Source: Opitutus sp. (GTDB lineage: Bacteria; Verrucomicrobiota; Verrucomicrobiia; Opitutales; Opitutaceae). From it: 49,083 nt of DNA. Positions within the stretch are counted from its first letter, which is position 1; each line of letters opens with the position of its first letter. Position numbers and translations under genes: made by a program. The notes beneath the pieces were generated by a model. That model was not told the DNA's origin and did no database searches. It saw nothing but the letters and a program-made list of their open reading frames with translations. This document shows positions 40,182-48,629 of the stretch, one piece after another. The stretch is from positions 1 through 49,083 of the forward strand of contig PNJQ01000021.1 of NCBI GenBank assembly GCA_013821985.1, in the 5' to 3' direction.

Positions 40182-40526
40182 ATGAACACCCGCATTCTCG
40201 TCTCCACCGCCCTCCTTTCCGTCACTCTGCTCTCCGGTTGCGCGTCGCGCCCGACCGAAGCCCGCGGCACCAATCCGCAACAGCCCGGCCCGGCCGTCGG
40301 CTATGCAGTGGGCAGCGTCGTGGGTGCTGTCACCGGTCAGGTGACGGGTGCCGTCGCCGCCGGCGCCGAAGCCACGGCCGATGCAATGAAGGCGCCGTTC
40401 AATAACGAGCGTCGCGTCGTGCGCCGCTGGCGCGCGGAGACAACCGCCGACGGTCGCACGATTCAGGTGCCGTATGAGGTCGAGGTCGATGCGCAGGGGC
40501 GCGTCATCGAGCCACCAAAGAACTGA
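40182..40526 (+). CDS. Small lipoprotein, 114 aa
   Basis: The N-terminus is a lipoprotein signal with lipobox LLSGC (LVSTALLSVTLLSGCASRPT), so the mature chain starts at about Cys20. The next part is a Gly/Ala-rich helix with small-residue repeats (AVGYAVGSVVGAVTGQVTGA, then VAAGAEATADAM), similar to glycine-zipper proteins. A basic beta-hairpin-like C-terminus follows (ERRVVRRWRAETTADGRTI). No family is recognised. Glycine-zipper lipoproteins often sit in or at the outer membrane. It stands alone on the plus strand; 292 bases separate it from the convergent lpoB stop. Confidence 0.78.
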   Translation: MNTRILVSTALLSVTLLSGCASRPTEARGTNPQQPGPAVGYAVGSVVGAVTGQVTGAVAAGAEATADAMKAPFNNERRVVRRWRAETTADGRTIQVPYEVEVDAQGRVIEPPKN

Positions 40527-40740
40527 GCGGGCGGCGGCGCGGCTCGGGGGTGGACGCACCGGTCTCTCTCCGCGTCTCAAGGCATGGCCCTGATACACCG
40601 AGTTTGCTGCGCGGGGGCATAAAAGATTTCTCGGCTTAGGCCGCGTGGTGGCGGGCAGCGGGATCCGCCTTCGCCAAGCTTCGGGCTGACCGCCTGCACC
40701 TCCACTTTCGCTCCGGGTGCGGAAACCCCGCCGTGCCACG

Positions 40741-40781
40741 AAATAAAAACGGCGCACCTTGCGGGTGCGCCGGAAATTTTT
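40741..40781 (-). terminator. Strong terminator of the lpoB operon
   Basis: A perfect 9-base stem CGGCGCACC (40750-40758) and GGTGCGCCG (40764-40772) is flanked by A-rich sequence on the left and a T5 on the right. Read on the minus strand it is a stem followed by TTTTTATTT, 38 bases after the lpoB stop. It could also stop plus-strand transcripts from the lipoprotein gene. Confidence 0.9.
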
Positions 40782-40818
40782 GGGGTGACGTCTTTCGACG
40801 CGCCGTTCGGCCGGTCGC

Positions 40819-41421
40819 TTACCAGCCGACGCCGGGACGGCGGGTCTGTTTGGCGATCTGGCGCTCTTCTTCCCAGACGGTCAGGCCGGTCTTCACCTGG
40901 ACGAGCGACATCTGGAACGCGTAGGTGTTCTGCGTCGTGCCGCCCTGACGGTCGGTCTGTTGGATGAGTTTCGCGTAGAGCGTGTAGTCCGGCACGATCG
41001 TCTTCTGCTTCTTGCCGGATTGCATTTCCTCGAGTTCGGCGGCTTCGGAGGCGACGACCGCGCGCTCGCCGAGGCCAAGCGTGTTGGTGATCGCGACCTT
41101 ACCGGTCTGCGTGAGGGCAACGCGGATTTTTTTGATCAACAGGTCCGTGTCGATCATCAGCTGCGTGTTGTTGATCACGCGATCGACGGCGAGCACGGCG
41201 GGGTGCTTGGGCGCGCGCTCAAGGGCGCCGGAAGTGATGAGCGAGCCGGTGAGCTGGTCGGCGGCATTGGCCCAGTCCTGCGGGTTAATCGCGGAGGTGT
41301 TGAGCGACTCCGGGCCCTTGGCATCGACGGTGCGCGTCTCCTGGGTGGTGACGCAGCCGGTGAGGAGCAGCGCGGCGGAGGCCGCGGCGGCCCCGAAGAA
41401 TTTGGTGGTGGTGGCTTTCAT
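40819..41421 (-). CDS. lpoB: Penicillin-binding protein activator LpoB
   Basis: A 200-aa outer-membrane lipoprotein with lipobox LLLTGC (AAAASAALLLTGCVTTQE). The remainder matches LpoB: a flexible linker, NPQDWANAADQLTGSLITSG, a strand-helix core (VLAVDRVINNTQLMIDTDLL; KIRVALTQTGKVAITNTLGL), and the conserved VPDYTLYAKLIQQ and TYAFQMSLVQVKTGLTVWEE near the end. LpoB reaches through peptidoglycan to activate the synthase PBP1B in proteobacteria; here the partner is not in the window. It is the last gene of a five-gene minus-strand operon, 12 bases after ycfL and followed by a strong terminator. Confidence 0.9.
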   Translation of the reverse strand: MKATTTKFFGAAAASAALLLTGCVTTQETRTVDAKGPESLNTSAINPQDWANAADQLTGSLITSGALERAPKHPAVLAVDRVINNTQLMIDTDLLIKKIRVALTQTGKVAITNTLGLGERAVVASEAAELEEMQSGKKQKTIVPDYTLYAKLIQQTDRQGGTTQNTYAFQMSLVQVKTGLTVWEEERQIAKQTRRPGVGW

Positions 41422-41433
41422 GAGTAAGGCGGG

Positions 41434-41862
41434 TTATTCGCGGAACTTGAGGCGGAAATCAACCGCGCGCGGGTTGATCGAGACGGTGGAGATGGCGGAC
41501 GTCTCGCGACCCTGGAGCGTGATCGTCTTCCAGGTTTCGTTGGGGGAATCGATCGCCATGCCATCGACGTCGATCCACTCGAACTTGTAGTTCAGCGTGC
41601 GGGTGCTGTTCTTCAGGTTCTCGACCGTGGCCTGAACCTTCATCAGGTTGTTCGAAACCATCGCCTGGTTGATGGACACGACGCGGAAGGTGCCGGCGAG
41701 GGTGTTGTCGGTGATGACGCGCTTGTCGGGAATGTAGCTCGGCGAACCGAGCGATTCCGCGCGTTCGTAGGCGTTGACGTTGGTGGCGCAGCCGGAGAGC
41801 AGCGCGGTGAGGCCGAGCGCTGCAGCGGCGAGCGCGAGACGGAGGGAGCGGGTGGAGTTCAT
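41434..41862 (-). CDS. ycfL: YcfL family (DUF1425) lipoprotein
   Basis: A 142-aa lipoprotein with lipobox LLSGC (AAAALGLTALLSGCATNV). The mature part is the DUF1425 beta-sandwich (LAGTFRVVSINQAMVSNNLM; VQATVENLKNSTRTLNYKFE; WIDVDGMAIDSPNETWKTIT). In enterobacteria ycfL lies next to lpoB (ycfM), and the same neighbours are kept here. Function unknown; probably an envelope partner of LpoB or the COG3014 protein. Its ATG overlaps the upstream TGA (ATGA). Confidence 0.9.
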   Translation of the reverse strand: MNSTRSLRLALAAAALGLTALLSGCATNVNAYERAESLGSPSYIPDKRVITDNTLAGTFRVVSINQAMVSNNLMKVQATVENLKNSTRTLNYKFEWIDVDGMAIDSPNETWKTITLQGRETSAISTVSINPRAVDFRLKFRE

Positions 41863-43439
41863 TTGAGCGTGAATTGCGAGACGAGCAGCGGAGCGTTCAC
41901 CGAGGTGGACTTCACATAGACGACGTTCACGGAGCCTTCGGCGAGCGTGATGGTTTGTTGGGTGGGACCGGCCGCGATCGTCAGCTCGCGCGAGGCGGGC
42001 GTGGCGAGACGGGCATATTGGAATTCCTTCGGCAGCGACGTCCACGTGCGTGTGTCGGCCACGGTGGTGGCGGCGTTGATGCCGCCCATGATGAGGCCGG
42101 CCGCCAGGCCCGCGAACATGCCGCCGCGATCCTCGACCTGCTTCTGCACGGTGGCGGAGATGATGGCCTTGGTCGCGGCGCTGATCATCGTTTTGGTGAC
42201 GATCGACGGCCACTCGTTCTTGAAGTCGTTGGCGACCACGCTGTCCATGCTCGCAACGGTCGCCGTGGTGAGCTGTTGCTCGCCAGCGGCAATCGAGAGC
42301 CCGCCGAAATAATCTCCGCTGAACGCGAGTTTCGGAAACGCGGCGCCGATGTAGGCGAGACGGCTGGTGACGAGGAACGTCGGGATATCGACGCGAACCT
42401 CTTCGCGACGCGGCGCGCTACCGGTCTCGAAGATGACGTAGGTCACGCCTTCGACGGCCTTGCCCTCGGCGGCGGACGCGGCGGCATTCAGGTCTTCGCG
42501 CAGGTAATTATTCTCCGGCACGATGGCGGCGACGCGCTCGAAGGATTTGCGGCCGCGCTCGAAGTCGTCGCCCGTTTCGCCCATGATGGTGAAGAACATG
42601 CCATCGAGGAACACGGCGAAGGGGTTCACGTAGTCGCCGTAGGCTTTCATCGGCGCAAGCGAGGCGTCGAGGGCGGCCTGCAGCGCGGGACCGGTCTTCG
42701 GGTCGTTGATCGCGGCGTTGCTGTCGTAAGCGGCGGATTTGCCGGACTCGTCCGTCAGCTCACCGCGGGCGGCTTTCTCGGCGGTCTCTTGCGCGGCGGC
42801 GATGCGCTTTTCGTTATCGGCGACGGCGTCGCGCTGGCGCTGGAGCGCGCGGTTGAGTTCGACCCGGGCTTTGTCCTTTTCGCCCAGCATCATGTAATTG
42901 AGCGCCTTGTAGGCGTTCATCATGACCTTGTCGTAGGAACGGCCGCGATAAGGGAGACTCGCTTGGTTCGTCAGCGCAGCGCCGACTTCGGAACCGACCT
43001 TCGTCTTCGCCTCTTCCTCGTATTTGTTCACGCGGGCTTCGGCGAAATCGAACGCTTCGATGGAACGCTTCGCGTAGTGAGCGCGGACTTCCTCGGCGGT
43101 CGGTTGCGGCGGGGGCGGCAGCGCTTCCTCGCCCTTCTTCGCCGGAGCAGCCGGCGGAAGGATGCTCGGCACGCCGCTCGGGTCTGCGAGCGCGGCGGTG
43201 CGCAGCGTGGCGCCTTGTTCAAGGCGGAAAACGATTTCGTCCTTCGTGCCGGCGGACTTGGCGGCCTGCTGGTCGATCTGCGGGATCGCCGTCATCAGGC
43301 TGCCCGATTGGGAGGATTGGTTGAACGCCTGGGTTTGCGCCTCATAGGTGGCGCAGCCGGCGAACAGGGCGAGGACGAGAACGGCGCCAGCGGCTTGGGC
43401 CAGACGGAACCGGGGGTGGGACGCGGTGGGGTGCTTCAT
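41859..43439 (-). CDS. COG3014 family lipoprotein
   Basis: 526 aa with lipobox LFAGC (AAGAVLVLALFAGCATYE), so lipid-anchored. A helical, TPR-like N-terminal half (RSYDKVMMNAYKALNYMMLG; DKARVELNRALQRQRDAVAD) is followed by NPFAVFLDGMFFTIMGETGD, FERVAAIVPENNYLREDLN and a beta-rich C-terminal part (VTYVIFETGSAPRREEVRVD). A glycine-rich hydrophobic stretch (MFAGLAAGLIMGGINAATTV) is typical of COG3014. The family is usually encoded with LpoB and YcfL, as here, and its role is unknown. The ATG at 43439 gives a normal signal. Third gene of the operon, 44 bases after the CsgG-like gene. Confidence 0.88.
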   Translation of the reverse strand: MKHPTASHPRFRLAQAAGAVLVLALFAGCATYEAQTQAFNQSSQSGSLMTAIPQIDQQAAKSAGTKDEIVFRLEQGATLRTAALADPSGVPSILPPAAPAKKGEEALPPPPQPTAEEVRAHYAKRSIEAFDFAEARVNKYEEEAKTKVGSEVGAALTNQASLPYRGRSYDKVMMNAYKALNYMMLGEKDKARVELNRALQRQRDAVADNEKRIAAAQETAEKAARGELTDESGKSAAYDSNAAINDPKTGPALQAALDASLAPMKAYGDYVNPFAVFLDGMFFTIMGETGDDFERGRKSFERVAAIVPENNYLREDLNAAASAAEGKAVEGVTYVIFETGSAPRREEVRVDIPTFLVTSRLAYIGAAFPKLAFSGDYFGGLSIAAGEQQLTTATVASMDSVVANDFKNEWPSIVTKTMISAATKAIISATVQKQVEDRGGMFAGLAAGLIMGGINAATTVADTRTWTSLPKEFQYARLATPASRELTIAAGPTQQTITLAEGSVNVVYVKSTSVNAPLLVSQFTLK

Positions 43440-43483
43440 GCGGGGTATCGGAGATGTGTGGGTGACCAAACGGGAACGGAGAT

Positions 43484-44371
43484 TCAGCCTTCGCTTTCCT
43501 CGCTATCGAGGAGACGGACAATGGCGCCGCGATCGATGCCGGTGTCCTCGACGATCTCGGCCTGCGAGTTCTGCGGCGTGACGCGGGTGACGCGGACCTT
43601 GCCGACGAAAACTTCCTCGCGCGTCTTCTCGCCGGTGTCGGGATCGACGAGTTCGTCGCCGAGCGCATAAACTTCCCAAAGCTGGCCGACGGAGATGCCG
43701 GACTGGTCGTTGCGGTTGATCGTGACGAGGCGGTCGCGCTTGCCGATGACGCGCGCGGGATAGACGGCATCGGTCGTGCGACCGGCGATTTTCTGCGCGA
43801 GTTCGCGGACGGCGTCCATCATCAGCGCGTCGGTCTGTTCGCCCACGGCGTGGACCGTGTTCTCGGAGCGGTTTTCCGAGTCGTATTTCGTGACGGAGAA
43901 ATTCGCGCTCGAGATGGCGCGTTGCGATGAGACCTCGGTGATCTTCGCGACGGCGGAGATTTCGATGGCGCGGCCCATGATCGTCTTGCCCAGCGAAGCG
44001 AGGCGGCGTGTTTCGGAGCGGTCGTTGAAGCCGTCCACGCGGATGGTGAGGATATAGTCGGCGCCATTAAACGCGAAGGTCTGACCGCCGGCCGCGGCTT
44101 CAGTCGCGAGGGCGTCCGCATCGGCGCGCTCGATCATCTCGAAGCGGCGCGTGTTGAGCAGGCGGTCGTGCACCTGGGCATCGAGGCCCTGGAGGATGCT
44201 CTCGAGCGAGAGCTTCACGCCCTGCGCGGACATGCGCTGTGCGACGGCGGGGTTGGCGGTGATCTTGGTGACAGCGAGCTTCTTCTTGCCCGGGGCTTCC
44301 TGGGCGAACGCCGCGGTGGCGGCGACGAGCGTGGCGGCGAGGCCGGCGAGGAAAATACGTCCGAGTTTCAT
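43484..44371 (-). CDS. CsgG-like periplasmic protein
   Basis: 295 aa with a Sec signal (LAGLAATLVAATAAFAQ) and no lipobox cysteine. The main domain has the CsgG/FlgT-type nucleotide-fold-like pattern (LAVTKITANPAVAQRMSAQG; LDAQVHDRLLNTRRFEMIER; GADYILTIRVDGFNDRSE), then a SHS2/FlgT-like C-terminal strand set (GKRDRLVTINRNDQSGISVG; QLWEVYALGDELVDPDTG). CsgG, LpoB and FlgT share this fold and often bind the outer membrane or peptidoglycan machinery. Lacking the lipid-attachment Cys, it would be soluble in the periplasm. Second gene of the operon. Confidence 0.82.
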   Translation of the reverse strand: MKLGRIFLAGLAATLVAATAAFAQEAPGKKKLAVTKITANPAVAQRMSAQGVKLSLESILQGLDAQVHDRLLNTRRFEMIERADADALATEAAAGGQTFAFNGADYILTIRVDGFNDRSETRRLASLGKTIMGRAIEISAVAKITEVSSQRAISSANFSVTKYDSENRSENTVHAVGEQTDALMMDAVRELAQKIAGRTTDAVYPARVIGKRDRLVTINRNDQSGISVGQLWEVYALGDELVDPDTGEKTREEVFVGKVRVTRVTPQNSQAEIVEDTGIDRGAIVRLLDSEESEG

Positions 44372-44410
44372 GGAGAAAATGGGTTGAGGTGGCGGCGGAG
44401 TGGGACGCGC

Positions 44411-45529
44411 TCAGAGACCGAAGATCGAGCGGTGTTGCTGGATGACGGGCGCGTCGGTGGTGTTCACCTTGAAGCCGGATTGCTCGAGCATCTTGGCCTC
44501 GCCTTCGAGTTTCTTAACCTCGGCGTCGGTGAGCTTCGCGCCGTTCTTGAGGTTGTTCATGAACGAGGAGGCGTCCTTCCACTTGGCGTAGGCGGCGTCG
44601 CTCATCTCGAGGGCGGCGGCCAGGTTGAGGCCGTTGGTGAGGTTGACGGTGCGTTCCCAGGGCTTGAAGCCTTCGCGGACGACGCGGAGCTTGTGCAGAC
44701 CGGGCTTGGCGGTAATTGCACCCGGCGCGGTGCCTACGGCGAGGCCGTCGATTTCGACGGTGGCGGAGAGGGCGGAGACCTTGAATTTGCTCTCCGAGAT
44801 GCTGATCGTGTTTTCCGCGTTGATGCGGACGTCGGGCACGTAGAGATCGGCGACCTCGGTGGTGAGATTAACGGTGACCATCGCCGCGGCACCGGCGGCC
44901 GGCGCGGCGATCCGGCCGCGTGCGATGGCGCGCTGGAGGCTGACGGCGACCTTGCCGGCCGCTTCCTCGAGGAGATCGTTGACCACGCTCGAGCGATTAT
45001 CGGTCGATTCCTTCGTCTGCTGAAATGATTTGGTGACCCGCACCGTGTCGGAGGCGAGACTGGCGCCGGTCGTGCCATCGAGAATCTTGTAGGTGACGCG
45101 GACGACGCGTTCCTCGCTGGTGTTCTTCACGCCGTAGGCATCGACGTTGCGCGCGTTGGAATCGAAGCCCGTCAGCGTCACCTGCATGAGGTAGTCGGCG
45201 CCGAGCGTCTGCGCGAGGCGGATGGCGGAGGTGGCCTGGTCCATCTCCTGGTCGAGCTTTGCCCGCTGCGCGTGCGGCGCCAGGTTACCGACGGCGTTCA
45301 TCATCGTCTCGGCGCTGATGACCTGGACGCCGAGGTTTGTCACCTTGCCGGTGACGTAATCCTCGAGAGCGCCGAGTTCGGTGTCGCCGACGGTGCCGGC
45401 GCGATTGGTCGTGACGATGGCGACCTTATAGCTCTGGGGTGCGACGGGGGTCTGCGCCGAAAGCGAAGCGGTCAGGCTGAGCGCGCTGACGACGAACAAG
45501 GACAGGGTGCGATGGAGGAATGTGTGCAT
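44411..45529 (-). CDS. CsgG-like protein with C-terminal PEGA domain
   Basis: 372 aa with a signal peptide (LSLFVVSALSLTASLSAQ). Residues about 30-220 are a CsgG/LpoB-like domain (YKVAIVTTNRAGTVGDTELG; LGADYLMQVTLTGFDSNARN; VVRVTYKILDGTTGASLASD). Residues about 275-330 form a PEGA-type repeat (VEIDGLAVGTAPGAITAKPG, HKLRVVREGFKPWER). The tail is helical. PEGA domains are surface-type beta modules often combined with such envelope proteins. It is the first gene of the operon: a candidate promoter lies about 92 bases upstream of its start. The ATG at 45529 gives the signal; the longer frame includes the promoter region. Confidence 0.82.
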   Translation of the reverse strand: MHTFLHRTLSLFVVSALSLTASLSAQTPVAPQSYKVAIVTTNRAGTVGDTELGALEDYVTGKVTNLGVQVISAETMMNAVGNLAPHAQRAKLDQEMDQATSAIRLAQTLGADYLMQVTLTGFDSNARNVDAYGVKNTSEERVVRVTYKILDGTTGASLASDTVRVTKSFQQTKESTDNRSSVVNDLLEEAAGKVAVSLQRAIARGRIAAPAAGAAAMVTVNLTTEVADLYVPDVRINAENTISISESKFKVSALSATVEIDGLAVGTAPGAITAKPGLHKLRVVREGFKPWERTVNLTNGLNLAAALEMSDAAYAKWKDASSFMNNLKNGAKLTDAEVKKLEGEAKMLEQSGFKVNTTDAPVIQQHRSIFGL

Positions 45530-45620
45530 GGCCGGGTGGGTGACGTGGTGACCAGCCCACGCGCCGCCGATGGGAGCGAGCGGAGCGGGGCGTGCTGTTC
45601 CATACGTTGACGGAGCTGGC

Positions 45621-45650
45621 TTATTAGAAATTCCGAAAAACTTAATGCAA
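45621..45650 (-). promoter_or_regulatory. Candidate promoter of the PEGA-CsgG-COG3014-ycfL-lpoB operon
   Basis: On the minus strand, TTGCAT (45650-45645) is followed after 18 bases by TAATAA (45626-45621), within the only AT-rich patch between ilvA and the operon. This sigma70-like arrangement is upstream of the first gene. The rest of the gap to 45781 shows nothing clear. Confidence 0.5.
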
Positions 45651-45781
45651 GCGAACATCAGCTGAGTGCGCATTTCCACGTAGGAGGAAATCTCGCGAAC
45701 GTCTTTCGGACCAACGGCGCGCTGCGCTAGGGACGTTTGTCCCCGGCGCCGTCCCGCCTGATCAGTGAAAAACTCCTGACC

Positions 45782-46996
45782 CTACGACGCGACCACGAGC
45801 GGGAAACCCGCCCGGCGCAGGGCCCGGTGCAGGTCGCGGATGTGCGCGCGGTCGCGCGTCTCGATCGTGCAGATGGCGTTCACGCCGTGGACGTCGGGGC
45901 CGCTGAAGGCGCGGTCGTGCTCGATGTCCTTGAAACTGGCGCCGGACTCCGCGACCACGCGGGCGAGGGCGGCGAGGCCGCCGGGGCGGTCACTGATCGC
46001 GACGGTAAAGCGGGTGAGACGGCCGTCGCTCACGAGTCCCTTCTCGATCACGCGGCTGAGGATGGCGGGGTCGATGTTGCCGCCACAGACGACAAGCACG
46101 ACTTTCTTGCCTGCCAGTTCCGGCAGCGCGCCGGATAGCATCGCGGCAAGCGGGGTTGCCGCGGCGCCTTCGACGACAATCTTTTCCACCTCGAGCATGC
46201 GCAGGATCGCGAGGGAAATCTGATCTTCGCCCACCTGCACGACGCGATCGACGCGATCCCGGATGAGCGAAAAGGAATTCGCGCCCACGGTCAGCGTCGC
46301 AAGGCCGTCCGCCAGCGTGGGCTGGCGGCCGACGACGACGGGCTTTTTCGCTTTCATCGCGGCGGTGAGATTGCCGGTCGCCTTGCTTTCGACGGCGATG
46401 ACCTGCACGCGCGGCTTGAGCGATTTTATCGCGAGCGCGACGCCCGCGAGCAACCCGCCGCCTCCCACCGGACACACGATCGCGTCGAGGTCGGGGACCT
46501 GCTCGAGCACTTCGAGCGCAAGCGTGCCCTGCCCCGCAATGATGTCGGGTGCGTCGAAGCCATGGATGTAAGTGAAGCCCTCGCTCGCCACGAGTGTGTC
46601 GGCGTGCGCCCGCGCCTCGGCGAAATCGCGCCCCTGCACCACGACGTCAGCGCCGAGTTTGCGGCAGGTGTTGATTTTGATCAGCGGCGCGTAGTCGGGC
46701 ATCACGACCGTGACCGGCGTCTTGAGCAGCTGGCCGTGATAGGCGAGCGCGGCGGCGTGGTTGCCGGCCGAGGCGGCGATGACGCCGCGTTTGCGTTGGG
46801 CGGGGCTGAGCTGAAGCAGTGCGTTGCGCGCGCCGCGTTCCTTGAACGAGCCGGTGCGTTGGCGGTTGTCGAGTTTGCAGAAGATCTGCGCGCCGGTCAT
46901 CGCCGAGAGGGCGAGCGAGGCCGGGCAATTCGTGTGAACGATGCCGTCGGCGATGCGGCGGCGCGCCGCGCGGAGATCGGAAAGCGTGACAGGCAT
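45782..46996 (-). CDS. ilvA: Threonine ammonia-lyase with ACT domain
   Basis: A 404-aa PLP enzyme that turns threonine into 2-oxobutanoate and ammonia, the first step to isoleucine. The PLP lysine is Lys52 in RTGSFKERGARNAL, the substrate-binding ASAGNHAAALAYH block follows, and the phosphate loop is CPVGGGGLLAGVALA. Residues about 325-404 are one ACT domain (RFTVAISDRPGGLAALARVV; VNAICTIETRDRAHIRDLH), usual in the short TdcB/IlvA2-like form. The start is MPVTLSDLRAARRRI (ATG 46996); six further upstream codons are unlikely. It is a single gene with no amino-acid operon neighbours. Confidence 0.92.
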   Translation of the reverse strand: MPVTLSDLRAARRRIADGIVHTNCPASLALSAMTGAQIFCKLDNRQRTGSFKERGARNALLQLSPAQRKRGVIAASAGNHAAALAYHGQLLKTPVTVVMPDYAPLIKINTCRKLGADVVVQGRDFAEARAHADTLVASEGFTYIHGFDAPDIIAGQGTLALEVLEQVPDLDAIVCPVGGGGLLAGVALAIKSLKPRVQVIAVESKATGNLTAAMKAKKPVVVGRQPTLADGLATLTVGANSFSLIRDRVDRVVQVGEDQISLAILRMLEVEKIVVEGAAATPLAAMLSGALPELAGKKVVLVVCGGNIDPAILSRVIEKGLVSDGRLTRFTVAISDRPGGLAALARVVAESGASFKDIEHDRAFSGPDVHGVNAICTIETRDRAHIRDLHRALRRAGFPLVVAS

Positions 46997-47213
46997 GGGG
47001 GAGACGCACGTCATAGCGCGCGGGTCACTCCGTGCAACAAAGATGCAGGTGGCGCCGCATCGGGGAACCGCCCAGGGTCCCGCGCCGTCCGTGCGCCCGG
47101 CCGGAACGCGCCGCGGGTCTGGTTTAACGTTGCTGCGCTGCGCGGTGAGGCTAGAGACCTTTTTCCGCCCGTGCGGTGGCTCCGCCGCCGGCGCGTGCGG
47201 TCAATCCACGCTT

Positions 47214-47567
47214 ATGTTTCAAGTCACCTTCTCCGAGCAAAGCATGCGCGAGCTCAACCGGCTCGACAAATTGGCGCAGATGGACGCCATCGAGCCGATC
47301 AGCAAGGTCTCGCCGTCCGACCTCGCGAATCCGCGCGAGCCACTGGGCAAATTCAACCGGGGCGGCACGGATTTCTACCGGCTGCGTTCGGGCGATTTCC
47401 GGTTCTATTTCACCGTCGATGGCGACAAGCTCCACACGCACTACATCCTGCACAAGGCGTCGTTGGAGGATGCGTTGTTCCGGATGAAACTGCCGGTTTC
47501 GGAGCAGCAGCTGTTCGAACAGCATTCCAAGTTCTGGAAATACCTCGAAAGCCTGACGAAGAAGTAA
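47214..47567 (+). CDS. RelE/ParE-like protein, cotranscribed with pssA
   Basis: A 117-aa protein with a RelE-type toxin fold pattern: a helix with basic residues (FSEQSMRELNRLDKLAQMDA), strand pairs (FNRGGTDFYRLRSGDFRFYF) and a C-terminal strand (DKLHTHYILHKASLEDALFR). The usual RelE signature R...R.GdyRv.y is visible as YRLRSGDFRFYF. It also has an unusual acidic and aromatic tail. No antitoxin gene lies next to it; the downstream neighbour is pssA, 18 bases away. A house-keeping ribonuclease or regulator role cannot be excluded. The ATG at 47214 lies in-frame with a long Arg-rich upstream part that is not protein-like. Confidence 0.75.
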   Translation: MFQVTFSEQSMRELNRLDKLAQMDAIEPISKVSPSDLANPREPLGKFNRGGTDFYRLRSGDFRFYFTVDGDKLHTHYILHKASLEDALFRMKLPVSEQQLFEQHSKFWKYLESLTKK

Positions 47568-47585
47568 GCCGCCACCACCCGCGCC

Positions 47586-48491
47586 ATGCCCGATCTCCAG
47601 GATCGCGAGAACCCCTACAACGTCACGCAGGCGAGCCGGATTTATTTCCTGCCGAACCTGATGACGGCAGGTAATCTGTTTTGCGGTTTCGTCGCGGTCA
47701 TCAAGTGCATCCAGGCGCGGCTCATCACGGACGCCGGCGAATACGCGCAGTTGCACGCCAACCAGTCCTGGATCGAGCTCTACACGCAGGCGGTGTGGTT
47801 CATTCTCGCTGCCGTCGTGTTCGATTCGCTCGACGGGCGGCTGGCCCGCATGGGCGGACGCACGTCGCTGTTCGGCGCCGAGTTCGATTCGATCGCGGAT
47901 GTGGTGTCGTTCGGCATGGCGCCGGCGCTGATGGTGTTCTTTCTGATTCTCGCCCCGCGCGGCGACTACCAATGGTTCCGCGAACTTGGGTGGTTCATCG
48001 CTTTCATCTATCTGTTGTGCGGCGCTGTGCGGCTGGCGCGTTTCAACGTCATCACGAATCCCCTGCTCCATCGTGGCGAGGCGGAGTCGAACAAGGATTT
48101 CGTCGGTCTGCCGATCCCCGCCGCGGCGGGCACCGTGGCGTCGCTCGTTTTGTTGCTGCTCAATCTCGCCGCCAACGCCCGGGAGCTGCGCCAGCTCACG
48201 CTCGCGCTGCCGCTCATCCTCATTCTCGTGTCGATGCTGATGGTCAGCACGGTGCGCTACCCGAGTTTCAAGCAGGTCAATTGGGAGACGAAGATGCGTT
48301 TCCGGAACTTCGTGCTCGTGTTCATCGTGGGTGCGGCGGTCTGGAAGCTCCAACAGATCGCTTTCTTCTTCCTTTTCCTCGGCTACATCGCCTACGGACT
48401 CTTCGAACACTACCGCCGCGGCGCCCGCCACGCGCGCATGCGAGTTCTTCGCAAGCGCGTTGTGAAGATGCGGGAGGAGAACCCCCAATAA
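47586..48491 (+). CDS. pssA: CDP-diacylglycerol--serine O-phosphatidyltransferase
   Basis: A 301-aa inner-membrane enzyme that makes phosphatidylserine from CDP-diacylglycerol and serine, the precursor of phosphatidylethanolamine. The CDP-alcohol phosphotransferase motif is complete: Asp83-Gly84, Ala87-Arg88, Gly97, Asp101 and Asp105 (DGRLARMGGRTSLFGAEFDS). It has about eight hydrophobic helices, with the N-terminal FLPNLMTAGNLFCGFVAVI helix typical of the type II class. A basic tail follows (RARHARMRVLRKRVVKMREE). Start ATG 47586. It follows the RelE-like gene and lies upstream of dnaN. Confidence 0.92.
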   Translation: MPDLQDRENPYNVTQASRIYFLPNLMTAGNLFCGFVAVIKCIQARLITDAGEYAQLHANQSWIELYTQAVWFILAAVVFDSLDGRLARMGGRTSLFGAEFDSIADVVSFGMAPALMVFFLILAPRGDYQWFRELGWFIAFIYLLCGAVRLARFNVITNPLLHRGEAESNKDFVGLPIPAAAGTVASLVLLLLNLAANARELRQLTLALPLILILVSMLMVSTVRYPSFKQVNWETKMRFRNFVLVFIVGAAVWKLQQIAFFFLFLGYIAYGLFEHYRRGARHARMRVLRKRVVKMREENPQ

Positions 48492-48495
48492 CTTT

Positions 48496-48511
48496 CGGTT
48501 GTGAACAACCG
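48496..48511. terminator. Small hairpin after pssA
   Basis: CGGTTGTGAACAACCG is a 6-base stem with a TGAA loop, five bases after the pssA stop; the GC-rich palindrome CCGGCCGG follows closely. No clean T-run follows, so it may be a weak terminator or a processing hairpin. Confidence 0.35.
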
Positions 48512-48600
48512 GCCGGTTATTCGCGGTTGTTGGTCGGTTTCTCCCAGTAGGACGGCATCGGGTTTTTCCCTCTGGCAGCATCCGAGTTACTGCGATATTC

Positions 48601-48629
48601 TTCGACCATAATAATACGGATACTATCTT
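48601..48629 (+). promoter_or_regulatory. Candidate dnaN promoter
   Basis: TTCGAC (48601-48606), a 17-base spacer and TATCTT (48624-48629) lie in a markedly AT-rich patch 55-84 bases upstream of dnaN. The patch contains CATAATAATACGGATAC, which could alternatively hold the -10 box of an upstream start. Confidence 0.4.

Noticed and set aside
41874-43670. Long plus-strand open frame (598 codons) opposite the COG3014 lipoprotein gene
   Set aside because: Its glycine/arginine-rich translation shows no motif, while the minus-strand gene has a lipobox and operon context.
47100-47213. Antitoxin gene for the RelE-like protein
   Set aside because: No small open frame with a plausible start and DNA-binding or acidic pattern is visible on either side.
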